Origin: Typhlomys cinereus
Lineage: Eukaryota > Chordata > Mammalia > Rodentia > Platacanthomyidae
DNA length: 64,000 nucleotides
Direction: 5' to 3'
NCBI GenBank assembly: GCA_023101885.1
Contig: JALPQD010000137.1
Coordinates: forward strand, 62,001-126,000
Shown: piece by piece, positions 33,526 through 45,387 of the stretch
Numbering within the stretch: the stretch's first letter is position 1
Layout of the letters: every line of letters starts with the position of its first letter
Notes under the pieces: model-generated
The model's input: only the letters and a program-made list of their open reading frames with translations
The model's database searches: none
What the model was told of the DNA's origin: nothing
Made by a program: the position numbers and the translations under genes

Positions 33526-35294
33526 TTTCAACGATTTTTTTATGTACTATCTGAGCCCATTTTGTTACTCTAGTGAAATATATGAAGCAGCAGGTACTTT
33601 ATAAGGAAAAGAGGTTTTTTTGCACACGACTCCAATGGCATGCTGCCAGTTTCTAGCAAAGGGGTTCTACCTGTGTCAAAGCTGATGAGCAAGTGTGCGG
33701 GGAAGGAGGACATGTAACATGGAGTAGAGGCGAGACAGGAGACCAAGAAGCCAACTGTCACTTTATGACGACCTGCTCTTTGTCACTAAGCCAGCCCCTC
33801 AAGAACTAACCCAATCTTGAGAGCGCTAAGCCTGTCTCAGGAGGAAAACACAGACCCGTTGGCCAAGATGGGGCTTCAGTGATGCCAAAGTCCTTTCGAA
33901 AGTCCAGCCACCTCAGTGCCCTTGCACTGATGAACTGAGCCTCCACATGAGTTTTGCAGGCTTCAACCACATTCCCACCATGGCAGGTCCTAACAGAAAT
34001 CAATTTGTAGCTAGAATTAGCTGATGTTCTAAATGTGGGCATGTTGTCGTTATGGAACTCACTTCAGTTTTCTTTCCTTTCTAAAGAAAGAAATTTGCAT
34101 TCAGTGTAACTTCTCAGGCTAGGAGGTCATAGCTTTAAGAAGTTGCTTGGTAGTGGGGGGGGGGGTGTCCATCACTGGGCATTCTGGATGGGGAGTTGGT
34201 ACTTTGGAGATGAGGAAGATGTAGAAGAACAGTCCAGACCGTGGATGTGGTTCTGCATGGAGCCATCTTTGCTGGGTTGTGTATTGTGATGTGCACGTAT
34301 ATACAGGTCTACAAGGAGTGTTGTACATGTGTCCCCCCCCAACCCAACCCCCCACCACAGTTCTTTTTCTTTACTGATTGGCACCACCCACAGGGCCAGA
34401 AGACTGCCAGAATATTATCTTCTGGGCACAATAAACACCTATACCTAGCTCAGGAGACCGAGACACTGGGTCAGCCAGGAGTCAGCGCCGAGAGTGCAGC
34501 AGAAGCAGGAAGTACAGAACCAGCCCTGCTGTAAAGGTTTCCCATTATAAGTGATTGGCGCATTGCTTATGGAAAAACAAAGGTATGGTTGGAGTCCAAA
34601 GGAATTTTAGACATTAAAGAGCTTTCTGAGCATGTTAAGCAGCAGTTATTAAAGCGAGTCTTGACCTTGGTCAAGCACCTGCTATTTAAGTGACCAAGTG
34701 GTGACTGCTAAACCCGGTCTCTCCACAGCCATATCACTGTGACTACCTACTGACCCAGTACTTTTTAGAGAGGCAAGGAAAAGACAAGGAAAAGTCACAC
34801 ACACACACACACACACACATCAGAAGTGTTTTCCTAGTTAAAACGGTTACAAAGTGGGCAGTGTGACCCTGCTTTGTCGCAGTAGTGGGGACTGTCTCGA
34901 TAGGGAGCAGGTTAGAAATAAAGAAGTTGCCTGGCCCTACACCTCTCCATCCCAAATCTGCTTTCTTCACAAGACGCCTGTGCATTCAGAGTTGCAAAGT
35001 GCTGGTCTAGTCGCAACCTTCATGGAGGTGACCCAGCCACTGCCATTCTTGCTTCAGAGATGAGGCTGTGGCAAGGTGCTGCAGGTCTCTGAGGGAGACA
35101 AGGGAAGGAGGGAAGTCCTGCAACAGTGCAACATCACTCATAAATATACAAAATAGAATTGCCGCAAGGACCAAGATTCCAAGAACTTGCTGTTTTTGTC
35201 ACATGGGCTGTAAAAGCTGCAGGCAGAGTACTTGAGATAGTCCAGCCTGCTGTGTCTTGCAATACTAAATAAACCTTTCTCAAACAAACAAAAT
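33526..35294. other. Intron sequence, mostly single-copy
   Basis: Contains a G run (34159-34168), a C/A-rich patch (34331-34360) and a short (CA)n at 34796-34820. No gene or clear repeat family otherwise. Confidence 0.5.
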
Positions 35295-35302
35295 ACTATC
35301 CA

Positions 35303-35535
35303 GGGCTGGAGAATTGGCTGAGGGCTTAAGACACTATCTCGCAAGCAGAAGATCCTGAGTTCAGATCTCAGGTCCCATGTAAAAACGCCCGGTGGAAATC
35401 GCTGTGGACTGCACTTCTGGCCCTGGTGAGCGGAGCCTGGAAAATCCTAGAGTGAAGCAAAAAGGAGGTAGAAGCAATCCAGGATGATTCCTGAAGTCAT
35501 CCTTGGTCCTCCACAGGGACGCACAGTGCCCTCTG

Positions 35536-35569
<34 letters not shown>

Positions 35570-35619
35570 ACACACACACACAGAGACAGAGGCTAAATAA
35601 ATGAAGTTTAAAAAACCCC
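35303..35619 (+). mobile_element. (CA)n-tailed SINE, copy 6
   Basis: gggctggagaattggctgagggcttaag ... gagttcagatctcagg, full family body (gtggactgcacttctggccctgg ... ccaggatgattcctgaagtcatccttggtcctccacaggg), CA tract 35536-35581 and an A-rich end with aaataaatg. Flanked by actatcca at 35295-35302 and 35620-35627. Confidence 0.9.
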
Positions 35620-35844
35620 ACTATCCAATGGCACAGATTTTCCTCTAACCACCAATCTTTGTTGTGTAATTTATTCTGCCAATGCTGTGGGTCTCGTGCA
35701 CGCTAGGCAAGCGCTGGGCCCATTGACTACATCCATTCCTGGCCGCAAACACCAGCCTTCCTCTCTTCCTCTCTGCTGGGCTCTGCGTTTGCGTTTCAGA
35801 ACCTTCACATGTGCTTGTGATTTTTTTCTTTTAATTGTGACTTC

Positions 35845-35872
35845 TTTAGAAAGTTTTATTTATTTGAGAGAG

Positions 35873-35941
<69 letters not shown>

Positions 35942-36072
35942 GAGAGAGAGAAAACCAGACTGCTGGGCATACCCCTGCCATTGCTCACAATGGAGGTCAG
36001 AAGTCAGTTTTCTTCTTCCACCATGTGGGTTTCTAAGGATCCAACGCAAGCCTCCAGATTTGTAAGCAAGTG
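35845..36072 (-). mobile_element. tRNA-derived SINE fragment with (GA)n tract
   Basis: agttttatttatttgagag, about 80 bp of GA repeat (35874-35952), then tgctcacaatggaggtcagaagtc...ccaccatgtgggtttctaaggatccaacgcaagcctccag. Same layout as 17520-17685 and 33340-33525. Confidence 0.65.
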
Positions 36073-36239
36073 GCTTTTGACAGTGGGGTTTTTAAGTCTG
36101 GGTTGGTAGCCTTTTTTTTTCTTTTAGCACTTTAAAGAAATTATTCTATGGATTAGTCTCCCAAGCATCCTGTAAGAAATCTTTCTGTCTTTGTTCTGTT
36201 TATAATGTGCCTTGAACCTGGCCTATTTTTAATTTTTTT

Positions 36240-36258
36240 TGCATGTGCATCTCTCTCT

Positions 36259-36298
<40 letters not shown>

Positions 36299-36475
36299 CA
36301 GAGGACTTCGGGAATCATCCTGGATTGTGCCGCCTTCACTTTGGTTTGCTCCGGAGTTTCCTAGACTCTGCCTTCCAGGGTTGGAAGCTCAAGCCTCGGT
36401 ATTTCCACCAGGCATTTTTACATGGGATCTAGGATCCGAACTCAGGATAACCACTGAGCTATCTATCGCTCCACT
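36240..36475 (-). mobile_element. (CA)n-tailed SINE, copy 7 (reverse)
   Basis: GT tract 36261-36294, reverse body (tcgggaatcatcctggattgtgcc ... ctctgccttccagggttgg), and an incomplete head (ggatccgaactcaggataaccactgagct) lacking about 20 bp between the B and A boxes. Confidence 0.82.
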
Positions 36476-36769
36476 CCCTGGCTGTTTTTTTTTTTTTTTT
36501 TTTTTTTTAATATCTCGAGTTAGTTTAGTTTGTTCTGCTTGGGATTCTTCAACTTTCTTGTGCCTCTAAAATTTGTAGCTTTCTTCAGAAATGGTCAGAA
36601 AAAAGCATTGCTTTTTCAAATCTCTTTTGATCTTTCTTCTGTCCTCTCCTCGTGAGACTCAAGTTACAGACATACTGGACTCCTTTATATCAAGTCTACT
36701 TGAGCCTGTTAATTTATGTTAGTAGTTTCCCGCTTTATGAGCTCACTCATTTGGATTAGTTTCTCTCGC

Positions 36770-37088
36770 TGTTTGGGTGTGAATCATGCTCCACAGACTC
36801 ATGAATTTGAATGTTTGGTTCCAAGCAAGTAGCAATGTTTGGGAAGGTCGTGGAACGTTTAAGAGGTGGGTGGAGCCTTGCTGGAGGAAGTACGTCATGG
36901 GGTGGGCGGGTCTTAAAGCTTATTAGTCCAGCACCGCTTCCTCCTCCTTTCTTGCTCTCTTTTCTTTCTGATGACTGCTATGTGTTTTCTGCCGTGGTGG
37001 ACTCAATCCTTCAGGAACTGTAAACTAAATAAATAACCCTTTGTTATTTAGGCCACCCAGGTGGATCCAAAAATTTCTCACAGCAACA
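36770..37088 (+). mobile_element. MaLR-type LTR
   Basis: tgtttgggtgtgaatcatgctcc ... ggtcgtggaacgtttaagaggtgggtggagccttgctggaggaag ... ggtcttaaagcttattag ... gaactgtaaactaaataaataaccct ... tttctcacagcaaca follows the rodent/mammalian MaLR LTR order from start to end, with an AATAAA signal at 37028-37033. No clear target duplication. Confidence 0.8.
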
Positions 37089-37102
37089 GATTCTCCTTCG
37101 TT

Positions 37103-37186
37103 TAGAGGTAGTGCTGGGAATTGAACCCAGGACCTTGTGTATGTGCAGCTCAAGCTTTCTACTTCTAAGCCACACCCCTAGCCAAG
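37103..37186 (-). mobile_element. ID-like SINE
   Basis: ttagaggtagtgctgggaattgaacccaggaccttgtgtatgtgcagctcaagctttctacttctaagccacacccctagcc is a well-preserved reversed ID-type head, 15 bp after the LTR. Confidence 0.8.
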
Positions 37187-37539
37187 GATAATTTTTATTT
37201 GAGTTCATCAGATTTTTCTTCTGTGATATACATACTGTTGATACTACCTAACATATTTTATGTGATATTTTGAAGCTTCATTTACTTATTTCCTCCTATG
37301 TTCCTGTTTTACTTTGTGCCCTTAAACATATTTTTAAGATGTGTGGTAGTTATTTTAAGCTGTTTGCCTAAAAAGGCTGTCATTTCTGAGTTTGCTTCCA
37401 TTGGTTAACTCTTTTGGTTACGAGTTATGTGACTTTACATTTTTTCATACCTGCTATTTATTTTTGAGTGAATGCTTTGTGCTGGATTTTGTTATATTAC
37501 TTTAAACAGCTAAGTAACTTGACAATCAGTTTGGTTTTT

Positions 37540-38090
37540 TCAAAGTTTATTTTTTAATTGTTTTTTTTCTTTTGACCGTTTCACACATAAATACAATGAA
37601 TTTAAGTCATTTTCTCCACATTTTTTCAATCCCATCTCCCTACCCATTAGAAACCTTTTACTTTCCAGTCTCCCTTCTACTTTCATGGTTGCGTGTGTGT
37701 TTCACTGAGTTTCATTTATGTTGCCTGTGTTAGCATGTGCTGGAACATGGATGATACATTAGTGCAGGCGTAGTGCTGAAGGAAGTGTCTTCCCTTTAGC
37801 ATTAACTGCTCCGAGTTCCTAACGAGATGTGGTACCTCGTGAAGTCTTCCTCCTTCCGTGGGGAAGTATCTTGTGTGGGTACACAAGTTGTGGTGACAGC
37901 CCTGTCATATCCAGAAGACACCACTTGCAGTGCCGCTTCCCATCCTCTGATTCTTACATCCTTATGGCCCCTTCTTCCATGATGTCCCCTGGGTTTTGGG
38001 GTGGAGGGGGTGGGCATGATATAGATGCCCTGTTGAGGGTCAAGCACTGCATAGTTATTTATTCTCAGAGTTTACTTTTAGGTTTTGCTC
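37540..38090 (-). mobile_element. L1 3' UTR, 5'-truncated, reverse
   Basis: Begins at a T-rich end (tttttaattgttttttttcttttgaccgtttcacac) and contains landmarks ccctttagcattaactgctcc, ccttatggccccttcttcc, atgatgtcccctgggttttggggtggaggg and tgatatagatgccctgttgagggtcaagcactgcatag, typical of rodent L1 3' ends read in reverse. Non-coding. Confidence 0.7.
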
Positions 38091-38224
38091 TGATAGATGC
38101 AGATCTGCCTTTATTCTAGATTAATTTATCCCATTAAGAACTTGAGCGGCCCTGCTCAGCAGCTCATATGCTGTGAGATGCTTATGTACTTGTTCTTGGA
38201 CAAATGAACTTTTCCAAACTCTGT

Positions 38225-38440
38225 TCCCTTACCTCTTGTCCTTACCTCTTTCCCTATCTCCATTTCCCCCTTTTCTCCCTCCCTTTTTTTCTTCCTTCCT
38301 CCCTCCCTCCCTTCCCCTCCTCTCCTCTCTTCCTCTTCCTTTCTCTTTTCTCCCTCCTTTCCCTACCCTTTCCTTTTGCCTTCCTTTCCCTCCACCCTTC
38401 CTTTTCTATTTGCTTTCCCTTCTTTCCTACAGTTCTTTCT
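38225..38440. repeat. Pyrimidine-rich tract
   Basis: About 200 bp of C/T-rich sequence with scattered A and G. Overlapping 122- and 133-codon ORFs here are compositional artefacts. Confidence 0.75.
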
Positions 38441-39073
38441 TTAACCTGGAGATTTTTCTCTTACACGGAGCAGCTCAGAATTCAGCAACAGACCAGAGAA
38501 GGGCTTTCTGTAAGTCTCCGGAACGCTGTTTCTCTGTGTAGCTCCTTGTTTACCTGCAGCCAGCCCTGCACCCTAACTACCTCACTCTCTCTTAACCCCT
38601 TCTAACACACGGTGGGTTCCCGGGCTCTGTTTGGTGGGTTCTTCCCTTTGTCACTCCTCTTCAGGCATCTCCAAGGAGTGACCTGCGCCAATGGACCCGC
38701 GAGTCACTTGCTTTCTGATCCTTTATCAGTCTTCCAGTGGCTTGTGGAGGAGGAGGATGCCACAGTTAATCCTGCAAGGACAGAAGTCCCGTGGTGTGGT
38801 AGAAGAACGTGTAAGGATTATCCTCTGGGCAGGAATGAATTTAATTGTTCAGTGCATAGCGTGGTGTATTTGTTTCTTGGGGTTGCCAAATACGGCAGTG
38901 AAACTGTGTCTCTGCAGCCTGGGATCGAGGTGCTGCCTGCTTTGCTTTGCTCTCCGTGATCACTCTGGGCACCCCCTCCTGCTGGCGACCTTTTTGGTTC
39001 GTATGTGGCCTCCCCGTCTCTGCCTCTCCTGTTTGTTACATGCCTTTCTCTTTTCGCATATTTTGGTGTCTGA

Positions 39074-39077
<4 letters not shown>
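38441..39077. other. Single-copy intron sequence
   Basis: Overlapping ORFs of 115 and 168 codons end in the downstream GT repeat and have no family signature. Confidence 0.45.
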
Positions 39078-39130
<53 letters not shown>

Positions 39131-39351
39131 ACCTGTATTTGTGTCTGTGTCTGTGTGTGCATGTCACAGGGCACTGTGTATGCCTGTGGAAGTTTAAGGG
39201 TGACTTATTCAGGATTACTCTACCTTTTATTTGCACTGCTCTTGAGGGCCAGAAGTAGTCTATCTGGCATTTTTACGTGGGATCAGAGATCTGAACTCAG
39301 ACCCTTCTGCTTGTGAGGCAGAGGCTTAACCCCGAAGCCATCTCTCAACCC
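39078..39351 (-). mobile_element. (CA)n-tailed SINE, copy 8 (reverse)
   Basis: (GT)n 39079-39126, then cacagggcactgtgtatgcctgtggaagtttaagggtgac, ... ggcatttttacgtgggatcagagatctgaactcagacccttctgcttgtgaggcagaggcttaaccccgaagccatctctcaaccc. Confidence 0.85.
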
Positions 39352-39887
39352 AAGTGTTTCTTATAAGGGTACTAGTCACATTGGATTAGGGCCCCAATGT
39401 ACTTCAGTGAGATTCATTTTAATTGATTTTGTCTGCGAAGACCCTTCTTCCAAGTAATGCTACATTCTGGGGTGCTGGGAAGAACATGAATTTTGAAAAC
39501 ACACCTTTCAACCCACTGCATGTGGCAACCATGAGTCCCAATACTTGTTTGCTCCTTTGACGAAGAAACTACACTAAGCAAGCTCATTTCCAGCTCTCCA
39601 CACCCTGCCCAGAAATCCACCGCTGTTCATTACAGTACATAATGTTCCCAAAGCTTCGTCTTCCCACGTTAGGAATGTCTTTTCTTGTAGGTCCCAGACA
39701 TCCCTGAGCTTCCGGAGCAGGGAGGATGCCTCATCTAGCATTCCTCTCTCTGCCCTTCATGGCCCTTAGTCATGACTGCTGCCCCCTCCTGAGCCCCGCC
39801 CACGTGGACACTCTAGAAAGTTCCCGTATGTTAGAATCCTGCCTCAGACGAGCTGTATGGGTTTCCCTTCGATGCTCTCCCTAGCTC

Positions 39888-40345
39888 TCCTTTTCTTTTT
39901 TAAGTTTTATTCTTTTAGGGTTTCACGCACAAATATAGTGAATTTATGATATTTGCATATCTTAATCCTTAATCCCATGCTTCCCCTCCTTTTTCCATTA
40001 TAAACGTCTCTCCTACCAGTTTGCCTCCTATTTGCATGTCATTTGCATATGCGGTCCATGAGTTTCATCTGGGTTGCTGGAGTATGAGTTATATATCAGT
40101 GGGCACACTATTGAGGTCTCTTCCTTTCTGTCTCACCCAGCATCAACCTCAGTAGTCTGTCAAGGAGGCATGGAGCTCTCGAGATCTTTCCCCTTCCATG
40201 GTGAAATGCTGGTAGAACAAATCCTGGGTGGGTCTGTTGTACTGTCTGACTGCATCTCTCCTTTGCTTTAGCTCTGCCATTCTTACCGCTTCCTCTTCCG
40301 TGGTGTTCCCTGAGCCTTGTCTTTTCTAGACTAGCAATCTGTAAA
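39888..40345 (-). mobile_element. L1 3' UTR fragment, reverse
   Basis: tttttaagttttattcttttagggtttcacgcacaaatatagtgaa, ... catgagtttcatctgggttgctgg, ... ccttccatggtgaaatgctgg, ... ttcctcttccgtggtgttccctgagccttg. The same landmarks occur in the same order in the L1 piece at 37540-38090, so both derive from related L1 3' ends. Confidence 0.65.
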
Positions 40346-40467
40346 CCAGAAATGATATTGAGACAAATTACTCTTGCTGGCGAAGAAGAACTTCTGTGCA
40401 CAGGAAAAGCCACCAGGAATAGATGCCATTTTCACAGATGTTTCATCTGTACCTTTCAGGCCCTCTT

Positions 40468-40469
<2 letters not shown>

Positions 40470-40508
<39 letters not shown>
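40470..40508. repeat. (CA)n microsatellite
   Basis: About 19 CA dinucleotides, just upstream of the 96-bp duplicated segment. Confidence 0.95.
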
Positions 40509-40512
<4 letters not shown>

Positions 40513-40534
40513 CTTCAACCTCTGTGAAGAAGTT

Positions 40535-40630
40535 CTGCCATGTCGAGGGGCCTCTCAGCATTGTTTTCTTTGTCCAGCACTGTAATCGACAGTTAGAATA
40601 CCTCTAGCTAATGCCATAGAACACAAGCCT
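40535..40630. repeat. 96-bp duplicated segment, copy A
   Basis: Matches 42567-42662 without gaps, with 10 mismatches by hand count (about 90% identity). Family unknown; same orientation. Confidence 0.85.
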
Positions 40631-40635
40631 ATGTG

Positions 40636-41918
40636 TATACTCCTTGTCTCTGGATTAACTCCACCAGGTCTAAACAGTCATGGCGCATGTGGCTTGAAAA
40701 GTAGATTGGCCCTTGCCTGACATCGACATTACAGTGTGAAACAGAATCCTCTACAGGATTCAAGCTTTCCTTCTCATGTCCTGCCTTTCTCTGTAACATT
40801 TCTCCTGAGACTATCTGTGGCTTACTTATGCACACAGCTGTTTTATGAGACCATGTTGGAGTTTATGAGTCAGGTTACTGTTACCAAAATGTTTGTGAAA
40901 TCACTTCTTAAGTCATCTATTTGCATCATGTACAACCTGTTTGACAATCAAAACATTATGCCCTTCAGTTCTTGGCTGGGTCACAATAGTGAGTTTTCCA
41001 CTCAAGCGTTCCAACATAATATAGTTGGGCAGTGGGCAGAGAGAACACAGTTTATTATTTTAGCATAGAATTCTAAGTGCATCTCTGTCTTTATGATTGA
41101 GAAGGACATATGTTAAGAAAAAAGACCCAGTGTAGCTGAAGGGCTATAAATCCAAGTCCAGCCATAGCCTGCTTTTCCACGGAGCCAACAAGGGATGAAA
41201 GAGACACGGGCATAGTAAGTGGAAAGCACTGCCCATCTGTGACTGTCTCTCACCGTCGTGGGTGTGGGCTGGCACTGGCGTTTGGCCATTCTGCAACCTC
41301 CCACGGAAGCGCTTCACAGAAAGCCCACGCTCCCTGTCTGCCGGGTCTCTTGAGCATCCTGTTTGCACTCTCGTCCTGTCGCTTGGTTTTGTCTCCTGCC
41401 CTCACTGTCTGTCACCTTCTTCAGGGTCAGGCCTTGTGTCTTGCATGGCTTGGATTTGCCTCAAGGACGAGGCTGCACCTTGATTAAGATGAGAACGTTC
41501 TTGATAGTTTTCCAAGAGAGCATTCTGATCCAGCCGGTGGCTTCCTGAATGGATCCTTGGAGGTTTGTCTGAACAATGAATTACCCTTCATAGCTGCTGT
41601 TGCCGACAGTTGGGGGGGGGAGGCGTCAAGCATCTCTGCTAATCCTTGCCCTTCTAGAGTCCACAGCACCTCACAGTCAGTACGAAATAAAAAAATGAAT
41701 GACATCAGTTTTCTGTAAACACTAGTCTATTAAACAGTCAATAAATTCTATAGAAACATAAACGCGATCTTATTTCACAGCTTACTAGTTTTCCTTCCTA
41801 GCTCTGGACGTCCCTGCATCTGTCGCAATGCTCAGATGCCGACTTAAAAGAAGATGCAGTAGAGTTCATGTCCCAGGGTGCCCATCCACATGTTTTAAGT
41901 ATTTTTCCAGTAGCCAGA
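40636..41918. other. Single-copy intron sequence
   Basis: Several overlapping ORFs of 60-110 codons on both strands have no recognised family. A short G run lies near 41611-41619. Confidence 0.45.
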
Positions 41919-42228
41919 CAGGTTGAGCATCCCTAATCTGAAAATCAGAAATCCAGCCTTCTTCCAAAATCCAAAATGTTTTGAGCATCGACATGGAGAC
42001 ACAAGCGGAAAATTCCACACCTGGCTTCATGGAAGGGCACAGGCAAAAATAAAGGCACACTGGAGGGCCCACACGCCAGCCCTCCAGCTGTGATCATGAA
42101 GTACGCATGAAGCGCCAGCGTGTTTCGTGTTTAGACTTGGGTCCCCTTCACGCATTTTTCATTGTGAAATATTGAAAGATTAGGAAAAATCCTGAAGTGC
42201 GAACCATTTCTGGTCCCAAGTAGTATGG
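41919..42228. mobile_element. Tigger-type (pogo/Tc1-mariner) DNA transposon relic
   Basis: Starts caggttgagcatccctaatctgaaaatcagaaatccag, then aaaatccaaaatgttttgagcatcgacatgg, gcggaaaattccacacctgg, cgtgtttagacttgggtcccc and tctggtcccaag. This is the landmark order of the non-autonomous Tigger-related MER elements that are common in mammals. The right terminal inverted repeat is lost. Confidence 0.8.
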
Positions 42229-42566
42229 ACAAGAGCGATGTCCTTTTAATACATCAGTTGCATGACCCTGTCTTATCTTTCTTCTTTGGAGGATTAGGCA
42301 GAAGGATACCAGCTCAAGTTTAATAGTTGGCTTGACGCAAAAGCCGCTTGGCGACACAAATGTTCAGTCTGCCGAGGCGCATCTTGCACAGCATCCTGGG
42401 AACCTTTATCGACAGATGTAGCCACAGCCCCTCGAGTGTGACCCAGAACTTTAGGCCCAGTGTGTCACCGCGACTCCTCAAAAGCTCCAACTTTCCAGGT
42501 CCCTGTGCTTAGCTCTGCTGACACTTTGCAAGCCTTGGTCAGGGGGTTGTGTTAGAGTGTAAAGTA

Positions 42567-42662
42567 CTGCCATCTCGAGGGGCCTCTCAACATCGTTTTC
42601 TTTGTCCAGTACTATAATCACCAGTTAGAATACCTCTAGCTAAGGCTGTAGAACACAAGCCT
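42567..42662. repeat. 96-bp duplicated segment, copy B
   Basis: Ungapped match to 40535-40630. Similarity stops sharply at both edges, so it behaves as a short dispersed unit, not as part of a larger duplication. Confidence 0.85.
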
Positions 42663-43248
42663 TCTGAGCTTAGACCGTGGAGGTAGTTCATCAGTGTTCG
42701 CCGCCTGCTGCGTCCAAAGCCAACCCCAGCGAAGGAGTAATCTAAGTGATTTCAGTGAAATGAAAACGTAAGACTTGTTTTGACTGCAAAGCAAGAGGAC
42801 CGTCAGCACCCCTTTAAAAAGCCCATTTTAAAATGCTGTATTTTGTAGCGAAGCATGCTCCTTTTAGTTTTCTTTTAAAAAGTGTGTGTGGGGGGGTGAG
42901 ACACATTTTTGGGAATCAAAAGGACACACAAAACAGGCAAGGCAAAAGTATTTTTCCAGACAGAAGAAATGCCAAGGAAACACCAGCATCCTCTTTCATG
43001 GCTTCGCCTTTATCCTGCAAGATGCCACTTGAAAGAAAAAGGCAGGTGGGTTTTGTGTAAGTTTCTGCTACATGGAACAGGGTTTTGGATACAAAGGTCT
43101 GGTTTGCGGCCACTGACATCACCTTCACTCTGTCGCACGGGCTCCTCAAGGTGGTTCTTCTGGCCATCCTCTGTGTCTAATCGGACACACCGTCTCTTCA
43201 CAGTGAGCAAAGGACAGGTGCAAGTGGTGGCCTGCTGAAAGGAAAAGG

Positions 43249-43279
<31 letters not shown>

Positions 43280-43856
43280 AGCCTTTGGAGTCAATAATAC
43301 AAAATTCCAAGACATGGCAACCTTCTGTCTTCCCACCCTCTTGGCTCCTGTTGATGGCAAGTTATAACTAGGCTACGAGGACCAATATATTGTGTAGTCT
43401 AGAGGAGGAAATGCCAAAAGAAAAACCCTGCTGGATCAAGCCAGTGTGTCTTGTGCTCATTTCTAGGCCTGTAAACAAACACAGCTGTTGAGAGAAGGCC
43501 TCGTCTTCAGACATGGCAAAAAAAAAGAAAAGAAAAGAAAAGAAAAACCAGGGCAGCCGAGCCAGGGAGCACGCAGCAGGGGAGTCTCACTCGGGGACTT
43601 TGGAGGCTCGGGCGAGGCTCAGCAGGCTGCCATGTGTCTTCTCTGTCTTTCAGGATGAGCCGGGTGTGAGCAGGGTTGTGTGTGTGCAGCTGAAGCAGAT
43701 GGAGTGGGAGGGAAGGATGGGTGTGGAAAGGCGGAGCGGGAAGAGGAGCCTGGAATTTCAGCTGCTCCTCTGTTTAAACTTCTGCTTCATGCACAAGATC
43801 TCAGCCGTCTTCTCTGGAGCATCGGAAGGGAAAACTTTGATCTTTGTGTCCACTTG
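42663..43856. other. Single-copy intron sequence
   Basis: Includes a (GTCT)n microsatellite at 43249-43279 and an A/GA-rich tract at 43509-43546. The 244-codon ORF at 43513-44247 runs into the GT repeat and is not considered a gene. Confidence 0.5.
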
Positions 43857-43865
43857 TGCGTGTGT

Positions 43866-43905
<40 letters not shown>

Positions 43906-44153
43906 TATAATTTGTATATGTATGTGTGTGTATGTATTCTGAATGTGTATGTGTGTATATTTGTGTATGTATGTGTGTGTATGAGTGTGTTGTGCGTGTA
44001 TGTGTTGTGTGTGCATGTGTGTGTGTGTATATGTATGCGTGTGCATGTGTATGTGTGTATATGTGTTGTGTGTGCATGTGTATGTGTGTATATGTGTTGT
44101 GTGTGCATGTGTATGTGTGTATATGTGTTGTGTGTGTATGTGTGTGTGTATGT
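43857..44153. repeat. GT-rich array with 31-bp higher-order repeat
   Basis: A plain (GT)n block (43867-43900) is followed by TG/TA-rich repeats. From 44043 the unit beginning gcatgtgtatgtgtgtat recurs at 44043, 44074 and 44105, an exact 31-bp period, giving about 3.3 copies. It forms the extended tail of the next SINE. Confidence 0.92.
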
Positions 44154-44398
44154 ACACACTAGAGGGCACTTGACACTTGAGTGTGTGTGTGTCTGTAGAG
44201 GCCCAAGGATGATATTGGGAATCCTTCTGGATTGCTCCACCTCTTAATTGCTTTGTTCTGGGATTTTCCAAGCTCTGCCTTCCAAGGCTGGAATTGTGGT
44301 CCACTGCCATATCTCCCCAGTGTTTTTACATGGGATCTGGGGATCCGAACTCAGGTTCTTTTGCTTGTGAGGCAAAGACTTCTTTAGCCCCTGAGTCC
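44154..44398 (-). mobile_element. (CA)n-tailed SINE, copy 9 (reverse)
   Basis: cactagagggcacttgac...gtctgtagaggcccaaggatgatattgggaatccttctgg ... tttttacatgggatctggggatccgaactcaggttcttttgcttgtgaggcaaagacttctttagcccctgag. The tail is the array at 43857-44153. Confidence 0.83.
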
Positions 44399-45311
44399 TT
44401 CCACTTATTCTTATTTAAGATTATCTGTGACTTCAGGTAAGAATGAAGAATGAAGAATTGATGGACTTTATATTTTATACCAGTTTTCGCTTCGAGCAAG
44501 TAAGTCTCCCTCTGCTGCTCACCCACAGACATGTGGTGGGCGATTGATAATGTCCGTGGTATGATGTTGATAATGCGCGAGGGCCATGCCGATCCCCTTC
44601 TTTTTGCACTTCACTTATTCCAATGAAGTTATGTGGAGGTGAGACTCCTGCATCACGGTAGACTTCTGGCTTCTGAGAGTCCACCTTGTTCTCAGGGGTA
44701 CAACTGCCATTGTCCTGACAATACGCTGCAGCAAGAAATGGCCCACGGGGGAGCTGGTGGAGGCAAAGAACAAGCTGACTTTGTGTGTGGACATCCGGTC
44801 ACTTTGGCAGTTGATGGCTGGAGGTGTCCATTGGCACCTCGGTTTCTTTGACAGACATTTATGAAGTACTCGCTGCATGCAAGCAATTAGTTGACCTCAT
44901 GGCCACATCTTCTGTCAGTAGTTTGAGGTTTGTGTTAGATTTAGTTTTATTTCATCCCTGGTCATATTCCTTTTCCTCCCCTTGTAATATCATTGGCAAT
45001 GAAGGCTCTAAGTGCATAACTTCATGCATGCATTCAGTGCTCATGCCGTGCCACAAAAAGATGTCAGTTTTGTACATCAGTTGATCACTGTTCTGACGTG
45101 GACCAGGCTGGAGATTTGCAACATCGGATTTCCCAATCAGTACTTTGTCTTCACACTCGCATTGGTTAAGGAAGTTGGCTGCCACTGGGGTGCCAATGAG
45201 TTAGAGATTGTGGGGTCCTTCTCAGTAAGTTCGAGTTCTCCAGAGAGCAGGAATTCAATCCATGTGATACAGTCATAGCCTCGCACCTCAGGATCATCTC
45301 ATTGTTGTTGC
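44399..45311. other. Intron sequence, unassigned
   Basis: ORFs of 60-88 codons occur on both strands without family signature. An old antisense retrocopy cannot be excluded; no poly-A tail or duplication was seen. Confidence 0.4.
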
Positions 45312-45384
45312 TGTTACTGCAAGGCTGGGGATGGAACCAGGGGCCTCATGCATACTCAGCAACGCCTCCGCTTCTCCCCTTTTG
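45312..45384 (-). mobile_element. ID-like SINE fragment
   Basis: ttactgcaaggctggggatggaaccaggggcctcatgcatactcagcaacgcctccgc is the reversed ID head; the box A end is diverged. Confidence 0.65.
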
Positions 45385-45387
45385 TGG

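Noticed and set aside
36770..37088. Complete endogenous retrovirus between LTRs
   Set aside because: LTRs in the window are solitary or belong to different families; no gag, pol or env coding sequence was seen between any pair.
43513..44310. 244-codon + ORF and 160/169-codon minus ORFs
   Set aside because: Most codons are Cys/Val or Thr/His from the GT/CA array; the remainder has no recognisable domain.
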